Below, in pieces: positions 11,509-22,007 of a DNA stretch of 64,000 nucleotides (positions are counted from its first letter, which is position 1; every line of letters starts with the position of its first letter). The notes below the pieces were generated by a model. It worked only from the letters and a program-made list of their open reading frames with translations, made no database searches and had not been told where the DNA came from. The stretch covers positions 1,566,762-1,630,761 of the forward strand of contig OU696587.1 in NCBI GenBank assembly GCA_916048095.2, given 5' to 3'. Source of the stretch: Sacculina carcini. Its lineage: Eukaryota > Arthropoda > Thecostraca > Sacculinidae. Position numbers and translations under genes: made by a program.

Positions 11509-12059
11509 ACAAAAACTAGTCTACATTCACTGTATGATCAATAATTAATTAATACCGGAGTTATAAATCCAATAATTCCTTCAACCAGCTCTCAAGTGCA
11601 AGAACTTTATTGCAAGAACCGAGTATCAACACAATACTGAAACCAACGAGTGGTTAACAAACTGACCTGAAACAACCAAGACTGGTGAAATTGAGGCGAC
11701 TCCAGTCGCAGACGACAGGATTCTCCGATAATTTCTGATGAAAATTTCGACTCTTATGGCACCAATCAAGCAATAAAAATACAGACCAGTATTAGTACAG
11801 TACAGTACTAGTATGTTGTTGTTATTGGTTACTGCATATAGTACTGGTATAGTACAGCAACACCAGTATTGTCGCATATGCGCTTGAGTTGTTATCACCA
11901 CTAATTTTGTACTGTTCTGCATACGAATACAGTACCTATTCAAAATGGCGTCCTCCGTATGTGAGATTGCAGAGAATGTTTAGATTGAAATAGTTTATAT
12001 GGATTTGTCGTTGTTTCTCACATGGTGAGTTTTTTGCATCTGTATTTTACTTGAGTTTC
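11509..12059. other. Non-coding stretch
   Basis: No gene recognised. There is a run of short repeats built on AGTACAGTACTAGTA near 11795-11850. Confidence 0.4.
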
Positions 12060-12170
12060 TAACCCTAGGTTTTCTCCTCCAATTATCAATTATTTGACTC
12101 ATCGAGACATCGAGACAGGCTCCTCGAATACGATGTTCCTTCATTTGCCTCCAACATACTTCCTGATTAC
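12060..12170 (+). pseudogene. LINE endonuclease (APE) domain, left part, split by a hAT insertion
   Basis: The last codons before the hAT element read LPPTYFLIT. They continue directly after the right target duplication with a diverged stretch and then GGGLGCLF in the other part (14984 onward). Together they match the order seen in LINE endonucleases. The 8-bp sequence CTGATTAC at 12163-12170 is the left target duplication. Confidence 0.5.
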
Positions 12171-14975
12171 TAGGGCTGTCAAAAAAAGTAACCTAATAAT
12201 CATAAAAAGAGTAACATTATTCTCGAGAAAAAGTAACCTAAAATAACCTGTGATAACCGGAAAAAGTAATCTTAAAATAACCTAACCTGCATAAAAATAT
12301 ACTTCAAAAAAGGTCAATTTCTTTTTGCAGTTCTGATGGAAGAAAATACACCAGTCCCTGTTTTCTATCCTCTTTCCGATTTTGTACTACTTTTACATTC
12401 TCCGATCTGGTTCCATTTTCACAACAAACCACCAAAAATGACTTAACATCATTTGGCTAACATCGTAGAAAGGAGAATATTCATCAAAATGTAATCAAAC
12501 TGCATGTGTGAATGCTCCCGTCCTTATGTAAGCGACCTGACGTCACAGTCTTATAAGGGGGCACTGTTTCGTCGCTTGAGCTCAAACGTGGGAAAGTGGC
12601 ACTATCTCACGCCCTGAAACTCACGTGCTACTTCCTGTCCAAGTAAATGCGCACTGTCAAGTGCCTCAGTGCAGTATCTGTTATAGACAGCTCACACACT
12701 CCAAACATCTCACGACACCTTCCGTTTCGTGGGCATTTCCTAAAATGCAATGGCACTATGGTTAAAAATTGGGCAAATCCGTTTTGAGCCCCCCTCTTTT
12801 TCAGCTTCGACATTCTCTGATTTCCTTTCATCCAAGATCGAATCCCTTCTCAGCTCTATTGTCAAACATTATGGCTCCCTTTCCTCATGCGTTTCTCATT
12901 CCGTTTCTCATTTCAATTATTTTGCACAAATCTCACTTCTCGATACTATTAGGTTCTTACGAAAGACTCAACCTTTCTCCTGTACGCTCAATCCGATTTG
13001 CTACAAGAAAATATCCTCTAGCATTTAGCTTTTTGCTCCTTTCCACACTCACCTCGGTAATGCCTCTTTCCTTCTTGGTGTTTTCATTGCTTTCATTGCT
13101 TAGGGATTTATTGCTAATAGATCCACTGAAATGACCCTGTTAAGAGTGCAACAATTTATATAAATTCTGCAACAATTTTTCACAAAACTCCTGTCATATT
13201 GACCCTCATTGACCTCTCATCCGCGTTTCACTTGGTGGATCATCGTGTTCTTTTAAATGACTTCCACGGACTTGGCTTGGCACGGACTTGGTTAATTCTG
13301 CTCTTGCTCTTCTTGAATCATATCTGTCTGACCGCACATTATCCGTGCTGTTGAATTGCTAGGAGTCTCTTTCGAAACCACTCTCATCTGGTGTCCCTCA
13401 AGGCTCTGTCCTCGGTCCTGTCTTTTACAATATGTACATGCTCTCTCTCTGCTCCATGTTTCGCTCCCTGTCTTTGCAGTACCACATTTTCGCCGACGAC
13501 ATCCCGATCTACCTTCCTCTATCTCGACAAACTGTCCTTCCTCTCATACTTAATTCCATTTCCTATTGGGCTGATTCACGCTCTTTATCAGTCAATTCCT
13601 CCAAAACACAAACTATTTTATTCCAACCACCTTCTTTGGACGCCCAATCATGCCAACTCAAGCCCCTTTTCCACACACGAATTCATGGTGTCACATTTGA
13701 CTCCAGTCTTAGTTTTTCTTACCATATTGTTCAAACTGTACGCAAATGTAGATTCATCCTTCGCAGCCTTTATATCATTACAAAATATATCGACCAAGTT
13801 ACTTCAATCACACTCATTATTTTATTTTCCCTCATCTTAACTATTGTTCTTCTCTATTCAATTCCTTATCAGCGAAACACTTTTCCTGCTTGCAATCTAT
13901 ACTCAATCGATTGTGTCGTTTTGTTTTTAGACTCCCTGCTTGCCATCCTACATCTACTCTGCTTAAGAAACTAGGCTGGTTTCCCTTTAAACTTTTGGTC
14001 CACCAAAAATATGTTGCCTTATTTTAAAAATACTACATTCACCTGCTCCTCCACCCTATCTCAAGGAGCTGCTCCACCCTACGACCCATGCCTATAATAC
14101 CCGCAATTTTATCGCTCTTCTTGAAATTCTCGCCACGTCTGAATCTCCCTGGTACTAGCGATCTTTTCAGTTAGTAGATCCTCGACTATATAACAAGCTG
14201 CCTTCTCATATAATATCTGCCAAGTCCAATAAATATTTCAGTCTTAAGCTTCATAAACATCTTCTGGAATCATATCGGGCTATCTTTGCTTGTTTTTCCT
14301 CGTGCTATCCTTCTCTCCACAGGCCTTTTCGGCTCCATACGACACCTACAGTTCCCATCTGTAGCGGCTTCCTCACCTGCTGTGACATCTTCAACCACCG
14401 TCTTGGCCGACCATCCTAGCTGTGTATACCCTCTGTTCGCCCGCAACTTAGCTTATGCTGGTCTAACTCCCGAGCTAGCATCTGCGATACTTGAGTTTGC
14501 GTCTATGTTTGTGTGCCGGCTTATGTGCATCATGACAAATTACTTTTTTATTATTTTGCTTTATTGTACTTGCAATAATCCTGTTAAGCCCGCCGATACT
14601 TTATTGAAAGTGGCCAATACATACATACATACTACCCTTTTGCAGACATTTTGACATTTATTGATCGTCAGACGTGATATTCCATCTCTTTCTATTGTAT
14701 CCTCATTTATATCATAGTTGTGCCTCTTATCTGCAGAAAGTTATCAAACTCCGTGGTAAGGTGACCCAATAACAAGAAAAATAACAAAAGGTAATCTGAC
14801 GATAAAAAGTAACCTATAAAGCAAAAAAGTAACCTAACGATGAAAAAGTAAGTTTTGCTAACCTAATAACTTTTTTAATAATTATCGTACACACCTTTTT
14901 CAATCAGTTTTTAGTAGCTTATGAAAAAGTGGCCTTCAGGTGGAAAAGTAACTTGATTAACTTTTGACAGTCCTA
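12171..14975 (-). mobile_element. hAT-type non-autonomous element, copy A (contains a LINE)
   Basis: The ends are TAGGGCTGTCAAAA at the left and the reverse complement form TTTTGACAGTCCTA at the right. They are flanked by a perfect 8-bp target duplication CTGATTAC (12163-12170 and 14976-14983), which is the size made by hAT transposases. Inside both ends the motif GTAACCTA (GGTTAC on the other strand) recurs many times. The body matches copies B (22975) and C (58653) in reverse orientation, for example the blocks around CTCACGACACC, AGTACTTCCTGTCCAAG-like sequence and GTGCCTCTTATCTGCA. A LINE of about 1.9 kb interrupts it. Without the LINE the element is about 0.9 kb and encodes no transposase. 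Confidence 0.85.
12768..14645 (+). pseudogene. LINE reverse transcriptase remnant inside hAT copy A
   Basis: Frames on the plus strand show LTLIDLSSAFHLVDHRVLL (about 13200-13260), a diverged GVPQGS region (about 13390), YHIFADDIPIYLPLS (catalytic FADD, about 13480), then LSVNSSKTQTILFQPPS and IHGVTFDSSLSFSYHI. The order is that of the intact RT at 48662-50047, which is the closest relative in this window. Many stops and frameshifts are present. The sequence ends near 14617-14634 in a short ACATACAT run, a plausible LINE tail. Boundaries are estimated by comparison with hAT copy B. Confidence 0.75.
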
Positions 14976-14983
14976 CTGATTAC

Positions 14984-16085
14984 TCGTTCTGCCATTAGGC
15001 TAGGACTAACTCTAAATCTTCTGGTGGTGGATTGGGCTGCCTGTTTTATAAATCCCTTCCTATTTGTTATTTTTCCTTCCCTCCATATTCTTCTTTTCAA
15101 TATCTTGCTCTATCTCTTTCCGTTCCCTCTTTTCATGATTTCTACTTGTTGATCGTCTCTCGTCATAATCATCCGGGTACTTCGTCTTCCTTTTTCTCTG
15201 AATTTTCATCACTCCTGGACTTAATTGTCTCTTCCTTTTCTAGTATATTTATAATTGTAGGAGACTTCAACTAATGTGTCCACAGTCACTAGTGTGTGAC
15301 TTACCACATCTTGCCACCAATTTTCTTTCTCTTATCAACTCTTATGCCCTTCCTTCTCCTGTTTCCTCACCTACTCATATATCTGGACACCCACTTGACC
15401 TTATTATTTTCCCTAGTCCTATTCTATCCTCCGACTGTCCTCCTCCTCCTGTTGCCACACTTCCTCCTTCCTGTTCCAATTTCATAGGCTTATCATCATC
15501 CCGCGTATCCAATTTCGCCTATGCTGTCTCGTATACAAACTACTACGTGTCTATAAATCTCCAGCTTATTAGCTCCAGCTCCCCTTCTTTTCGCCAATTT
15601 TATTCTTCCCTCCTCAAATATATATTCTCTATTTCTTTTGATGCCTGTATCCAACTCTCTTACTCATTATGCCTCGGTCTGACTCTACATCTATGTGGTG
15701 TTGTATTGTTGTCTATCGTTGTTCCATTGTATTCTTGTACTCATGCTTATATTGCTTATATTATTCTATTATTATTATATATATTATATTATATATTATT
15801 ATATTGCTTATATTATATATGCTTATATTATTCTCATTTTATATTGATTCAGTGCTACGCAGAACTGTTCTTATGTTGATATTGTCATGTTAAGTCGTTT
15901 GTGCATATCCACTCTTATAAGTTTTTTATCTTGTTGAAATATATTTCTTTGTTATGTGTTTATTATGCTACTCTATGTGAATATTCTCTTTCTGATTATC
16001 ACTTTGTACTTGTGTATGACGTAGTCTTGTTTTTGTCCTTTTCGCGCTTGTGACCACGGGCGCTATAGCAAATACATATTTGAAT
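14984..16085 (+). pseudogene. LINE endonuclease (APE) domain, right part
   Basis: Plus-strand frames read GGGLGCLFYKSLPICYF (about 15025), YLALSLSVPSFHDFYLLI, SSFSSIFIIVGDFN (about 15270, the GDFN motif of APE-type nucleases), then LATNFLSLINSYALPSPVSS and THISGHPLDLIIFP. Frameshifts separate the pieces. Sequence continues to a GC-richer piece at about 16050 and a TTTGAATTGAATTT tail. RT is absent, so this is a fragment. Confidence 0.65.
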
Positions 16086-16149
16086 TGAATTTAATACATC
16101 TTTGAATTGGTTGGACTCTGGATATGGATTAAAACCTTGATTTCAACTG

Positions 16150-16366
16150 GTTTGTGGTTTCATGTCCATCATGAAGCCCGGTAGCTGAGAAAAATCAGTG
16201 AGAAAAATCAACAAATCACACCAGCACGCGCTCACTCCCACAACACAACTGACAAGTTCACAATTCACAAACGCCCAGTCGCATTACAACACATACACTC
16301 AAACACACGCGCACACCTACTTAGCAAGTACCACTGTACAATGGCACACGCTCATATGCTCACTCG
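16150..16366 (-). repeat. Left terminal repeat of gypsy element B
   Basis: About 217 bp matching 19978-20544 (apart from the SINE inserted there). It begins GTTTGTGGTTTCATGTCCAT and ends in GCTCACTCG. For the minus-strand element this is the 3' repeat. Unusually, the repeated unit contains sequence that at the other end codes for the start of gag. Confidence 0.7.
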
Positions 16367-16446
16367 ATATACCTCACCATGATCTCAAGATCACTCAATC
16401 ACCCTCTAATACATAATCATTGAAGCGCACAGGAAGCCTTCGTTCT

Positions 16447-19400
16447 CTAGTGGACCTTCGAGGTGGCAGGTCGCTCGCTTTCAACACTCACATCTCGCTC
16501 TGCATTTCCGATTTCGTCTTGGTCTTTATCGTTGTGCTCTTCAAAAACAGATATGATGTCTAGCACATGACGAGGTACGCCATCCACCAAGATGTTAGTT
16601 GGTGATTGAATTCCAGTAACAATTCTTCTTGACCAGTGTGATGTACATTTTGCATCCGCCGGCTTCACCCAAACTTCATCTCCCATTTTAATGCTTAAAT
16701 CGCGTGCATCCGTTTTGTTCCGTTACTTCATACTCTATGCTAGGATGCCGCCATTCATAGGTATGCAGGTGATGTTGAAATACCGACGACTAGTCCTGTC
16801 CATACTTCGGTGATATATTGTACCAGAACATGGCCATCAATGGTGATATCTGGGCTCTTTCTGCAATTGCTCTAATTGTGCGGTTATTTCTCTCGATGCT
16901 TCCATTCTGCCCACCTTCCAACGGTCAAACGTCTGCTTCAAAAGCGCTGATCTGAAGACGGTGCTGTTGTTCATGAGCATTTCTCTAACTGGATTATTTC
17001 TCAGAAAATCTCCTCGGCCGATTCAGTGCGCAACTTTATCCATATAGTGAATATCCCCGGTCCACAATCGAGTACTGATAGGAAAGGAATTTGCCGGTAG
17101 TGGGTTACATCGATTGTCAATGGTCTCCAGTTCTCTGCAACATGAAGTTCACCTCGCGGATGAACGGTGGGCGCTGGATCAATTGATTGACATTGTCGAC
17201 ATGTTTTTACTACTCGCTGCACTTGACTACGCATCACATTGGATCAAACTTTCTGGTCATCGTGCGATCAACCCTCATGTGATGTTCATTTGCAACTGCT
17301 TCAATATATCCACACAATCCACACGTGTTAGGTTCGTCATCCGCTCCGAATGTCCCTAGCCACTCTTTCCTCACTCGGTTCATAACATCAGCTTTGTTAC
17401 ACGTTGTCGGCACCAATTGAATGTTCAGCTCCAACTGAAGCTCCTTCACCAGGTCGTTCAGGACACCAAGTCTCCGCTTCACTAGGATCTCAGCGGCACC
17501 CTTGGTTCTTACTCTGCATTCACCCGACAACGTTGATTTTATCCATCCCACCACTGTCGCAGAATCCGTCCGAATTTGGATATTTTTCAAACCCCATTTA
17601 ATTGCGATGTTGATCCCTCTGGTCACTGCTTCCAGTTCTGCGACGTTGATGTGATGAAAATCCGTCTTTTTACGCAGCCAAGCTGCATCTTCAACCACAG
17701 CATTATGAATTTCAACGACAGCTCCAATTCCTAGATCACTTGCATCACACCGAACAATACCAGATTCAACTTGTGGAAAATTCCAGCGTCCACCAACCGA
17801 TCGTCCAACTGCACTCTTCTCACCATTTTTCGAGTCCATTTTAACGTTTTTTTATCCACGAGAGTGTCCCACCCATTGGAATCAGTCAATCGCTTTATAT
17901 AGCTGCATGCAATCCTCAGCCATCCTGCTACTGGATAATGCCCTAGCAGCTTTCCACAGATTGAGAACAATTCTCTCTTGGTGATATGGCTGTCTACGTT
18001 CGGCACATCGTTTCCTCGTTGAAACATGAGTACACCTTTGCTGTTTCTTCGTAGACTCAATCCAAGAACATTGTCACCATCAATTGGAACAGGATCTTTT
18101 GAAATCAGCAGATATCTTCGCAGATGCTCAATAACATATGCTGGATCAATTTTCGACACATCCACCATAATATCGTCAAGGTACGAATCAGTGGCGTTTG
18201 CCACGGCTGATGACTGACCTAGCACCGTGCGAAGTATCCTAGTCATAATTCGAGGAGCCGAGCACAAACCGAAACCCAATCTGGTTAAACAATACGTCAC
18301 ACCCCCATGTCTAACAAGCTGATACTTCCAGAGCTGTGGATCAACATGAATTTGGAGATAGGCTGATTTCAGATCAATCAGACACGCTGATTCACCTACT
18401 TTCCTCCACTGTCTCAGTTTTTCAATACGCGTCTATGAAGTCTATCCAGTGTGTCTACTAACAAATGTGTTCAACTCCATAAAATCGAGCATTGGGGCAC
18501 TTTCTTTTGTTGGTTGATACACAGCAAGCAGAGGCAGCACCCCATCTCTAACATCCTCGTGCCACGGGCGCAATATGTCTTCATCTATCCAACGCCGGAG
18601 TTCACTCTCGAACTCTTCCTTAATAACACCCTTCAGCGTCTGCTGATAACATTCCACACTCTTAGTCAACACTGGAACATGGCCCTTCATTCTCCACTAT
18701 GTCCATCGCTCGCCATCAAACTGTGCGGAAAAATATTTGTCATCAATACCACAGAACATTGCATTATTGCTACCAACTCTACATGGCTTGCACACTTCAT
18801 TCTCCAAATCAGTTGCGTATTTTCTAACTGCTACTTCACAGCTCTCATAACCATAGCTCTTAAGACTTCCAAGTCTCACACGATTCGCTATTGACATATA
18901 TTAAAATTGTACAATCAAATACATTCCAAGAATTACATCGAACCCATTTACAACATAAGATAATACAAGTGCCTTTACTTCCACTTTTGAGCCACTCACC
19001 TCGATACAAACGTCACAGACACCAGAACACAGAACTTCAGGTCCGTCCACTGTCACAATACGTTTGGGATGCGGCATATCAATCCCAATCTCCCAGATAA
19101 AATCGTTGTGGAGCAGCCGGTATCCACCAGAGCCTTGGCTCGTAAGCCAGACACGTCCACTGCTATACTGGGTAGTCGATCATCAGGCGCCTTCACTGCA
19201 CGTCGGGGAAAGCCACTGGCGCAGAGACTCCCCCGGTCCCGTTTCCCGACTTACAACGTGCTGCCACATGTCCAATCTCGCCACATTGGTAACATCTTAC
19301 CGCATGCTTCGAGCAATGCCGGGACATGTGAGGACCTCCACACGTGTAGCATAGCCAAAAAAATTCTACAGAGGGCCTGACATCAGCAAGTTGACTGCAG

Positions 19401-20039
19401 GCCGCACCGGACTCAGTAGCACCTGCTGAATCAGCCACAGTAGCAACTCTCAACTCATTCGTCTCCGTCGGCGCCAGTATTCCAGCCTTTGTTAAAAGGA
19501 CACTCATTCCCACTTGATCCAACTGTTCTTATTGTAAGCACGCAGATATCCTGTCCCTCTCACCACAGGAAACCCACTCACAACCGCTAGTTTCACAGCC
19601 ACTTCAAAAGCATCACCTTTCCACCTCACAATCCAGCCAGTCGTTTAATGTTGTTGGCATAGACGTCAACCTGTTCACCTTCCCACTTGATGCTCTTGAA
19701 CTTAATGATAGACGCCACAGGGCTCGTGGTGAATGCATATCTCAGCGTTGATTTAATAATCTCGTAATCAGCATGCGCTGCATCGTCCAGCTCAAGATAT
19801 AATGACAGGGCAGCACCTTCAAGGAACGGCGGCATAAACGTATGCAGCTCTGTCACAGCTGTCAATATTGCCACCAACTCTGCTTTTTTCAACCAAGCCA
19901 TCACATCACCGGTGCCATCAAAACTATTGAGCGTTTCACTGCACCATGGCCGTGCACTCGCTGCTGAAGCCGAAATAGTTTGTGGTTTCATGTCCATCAT
20001 GAAGCCCGGTAGCTGAGAAAAATCAGTGTAACAAATCAC
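16447..20039 (-). pseudogene. Gypsy retrotransposon B: gag-protease-RT-RNase H-integrase
   Basis: Minus-strand order: gag 20039-19626 (TLNSFDGTGDVMAWLKKAEL), two zinc knuckles 19522-19193 (CYTCGGPHMSRHC and CYQCGEIGHVAARC), retropepsin with VDTGCS at 19110-19127, and an RT entry region 18690-18442 (EEFESELRRWIDEDILRPW). The RT core at 18300-17840 has MTYCLTRLGFGLCSAPRIM and the catalytic box YLDDIMV. RNase H lies at 17760-17400 (CDASDLGIGAVVE, RTDSATVVGWI). The integrase zinc-binding part with CRQCQS is at 17237-17001, and a chromodomain-like end GDEVWVKPADAKC at 16686. Several frameshifts and stops interrupt the frame, and the integrase core (about 17000-16690) is badly decayed. It belongs to the same family as element C. 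Confidence 0.85.
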
Positions 20040-20544
20040 ACCAGCACGCGCTCACTCCCACAACACAACTGACAAGTTAAATAAAGGTTAAATGCCTAAG
20101 TGATAGCTGCTACACGGGAAGAAGCCGAAGCTTATGAACACACAGGTGTGCCCCGTGCAGCTCGCTGCCACCGCAGAACCGACCCTCTCCATGCTATGGC
20201 GCCACAAGAACATAAGACGTATTAGAGAGGATCACCTCCCCAGAATGCATGACACAACACATGACTGTTATCTGGTACCATCATTTACTGCTGGGTGGAC
20301 AGGGGCTGTGGTATTGTAGAATTCGCCCAATGAAATTCTGCTCCGCCGGGATTCGAACCACGGTCCTCCCGCTTGTGAGGCGGGTGTGCTAACCACTACA
20401 CCACGGAGTCCACAAGTTCACAATTTACAAACACGCAGTCGCATTACAACACATGAACACACACTCAGACACACTCACTCACTTACTCACTTACATAGTT
20501 AGCGAGTACCACTGTAGAATGTCACATGCTCACATGCTCACTCG
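19978..20544 (-). repeat. Right terminal repeat of gypsy element B, interrupted by a SINE
   Basis: This is the second copy of the repeat at 16150-16366. The SINE at 20079-20411 splits it, with ACAAGTT duplicated on both sides. The inner edge overlaps the first codons of gag. Confidence 0.7.
20079..20411 (-). mobile_element. tRNA-Val-derived SINE, copy 1
   Basis: On the minus strand the element starts GGACTCCGTGGTGTAGTGG (box A type) and has an anticodon loop CTCACAA (anticodon CAC, valine) with a perfect five-base stem CCCGC/GCGGG. The box B GGTTCGAATCCC follows. A body of about 250 bp comes next and the tail is TTTAACCTTTATTT. A 7-bp target duplication ACAAGTT flanks it (20072-20078 and 20412-20418). 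The second copy is at 42942-43275. The acceptor stem has mismatches, so it is not a working tRNA. Confidence 0.9.
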
Positions 20545-21227
20545 CTTACACTACATGTTTTTTAGGAGTTATGTTTTATTCGCTCAGTAAAAGACGAAAA
20601 AGCACATCAAAAGCTTAAAATATACAAGATTAGCATAATTCAAGTTATACTGTGTTCTTGAAGTAAATTCAATCAATTGAAAACATTGTTCCATACTTGC
20701 AACTGCTGTTAGCTGCACTCCCAGGTCTCCCATGCGTGTGCATTGAGTTGTTTCGTGGCAATGCAGTTTCTCATCTCGTTGATATCACGATTTAAGACGG
20801 TCGTAGTTTTTTGGCAAGCGTTATTTTTTTTATAGAGGAGAGTGGACAGGGCTTGTGTTTGACTGTTGTTTCTGTATTTGTGTGTGCTATTGTCATTGTT
20901 TTAGTATACTTGCGAATGAGTGTGCTGGTGTGTGTGCGTGTGTAGGCTTTGCCTTGACCTTGATGCCCCTTGCTATTGTGTGTATTATGTTGGACACCAC
21001 TGGCTAGCTCGAGTAGCCAGCTCGATTGGTGTATGTGTGTGTGTCTGCATGTTGTTGTGACTGTGTGTGAGTGTGCCTGTGCACTGTTGTCTGGCGGACG
21101 TGTGTATGTGATGGTGTCTGTTGAATTGTAGTGTGGCGGTGAATTTTTCCTCTTATATTACAGTTTCATTGTTGTTTTACTACCGTTTCTTTCACGATTC
21201 GCTGTTATGACGCTGTTTGCTTGGCAG
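20545..21227. other. Intergenic stretch or ASXL intron
   Basis: AT-rich, then GT-rich from about 20880. No exon recognised. The ASXL HARE-HTH exons, expected 5' of the first exon called here, were not found in it. Confidence 0.4.
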
Positions 21228-21387
21228 AAACGTCATCGCAGAATGCCGGCGACGTCGGGTGGCGGTGACACGGCTTCCTCGCGCTCTCTCACCGACGCTG
21301 GTGCTGCCGTGGCATGCACGCGCAGACACCGACGTCATTGTCGTGCTGCCGTGAATGGCGACCTGGCGGCACGTGCTGCTCGTATCG
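21228..21387 (+). CDS. ASXL: ASXL exon 1 of this window (tentative)
   Basis: It is bounded by TGTTTGCTTGGCAG and GTGAGG and encodes a basic, Ala/Ser/Arg-rich segment beginning KRHRRMPATSGGGD. It ends in phase 1, which matches the next exon (joined codon GAT). There is no conserved domain, so support is only splice sites, phase and composition. If the donor is not used, the frame runs on into the 27-bp minisatellite. Confidence 0.45.
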
Positions 21388-21972
21388 GTGAGGCAGCACG
21401 AGGTGGCCGCATGTGTTCCTCTTGTCACCCTGGTCGCATGTGTTCCTCTTGTCACCCTGGTCGCATGTGTTCCTCTTGTCACCCTGGTCGCATGTGCTCC
21501 TCTTGTCACCCTGGTCGCATGTGTTCCCCTTGTCACCCTGGTCGCATGTGTTCCTCTTGTCACCCTGGTCGCATGTGCTCCTCTTGTCACCCTGGTCGCA
21601 TGTGTTCCTCTTGTCACCCTGGTCGCATGTGTTCCTCTTGTCACCCTGGTCGCATGTGTTCCTCTTGTCACCCTGGTCGCTCGGTCTTCACAAACAGCCC
21701 TGCTGCTGTTTCGCTGACTGAGCAATCAGAGACAAGTCGTGACAAATCACGCTGTTTGCCTTCAAGGCCGAATTTCGTTTTCGATTGTCCTTGTCTGATC
21801 CAATGATCTTGTCTACAATAGTTGTTATCGTATGATGGTGTTTTCTCTGCTTTTTCCATTCTTCTTTCTTCCTCTTGACTTGTGAATATCTATCTCTTTT
21901 CTCACTTCTTGCTATCGTGTATTATCGTGTATCCACTTTATACACTACAAATACATTGTTGTATGTTTGACG

Positions 21973-22007
<35 letters not shown>

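Noticed and set aside
20340..20411. Functional tRNA-Val gene
   Set aside because: The acceptor stem has mismatches, and the sequence is the head of a SINE with a second copy and a target duplication.
21405..21674. Array of regular short repeats reminiscent of a CRISPR
   Set aside because: The units are head-to-tail without unique spacers, in an animal intron. It is a minisatellite.
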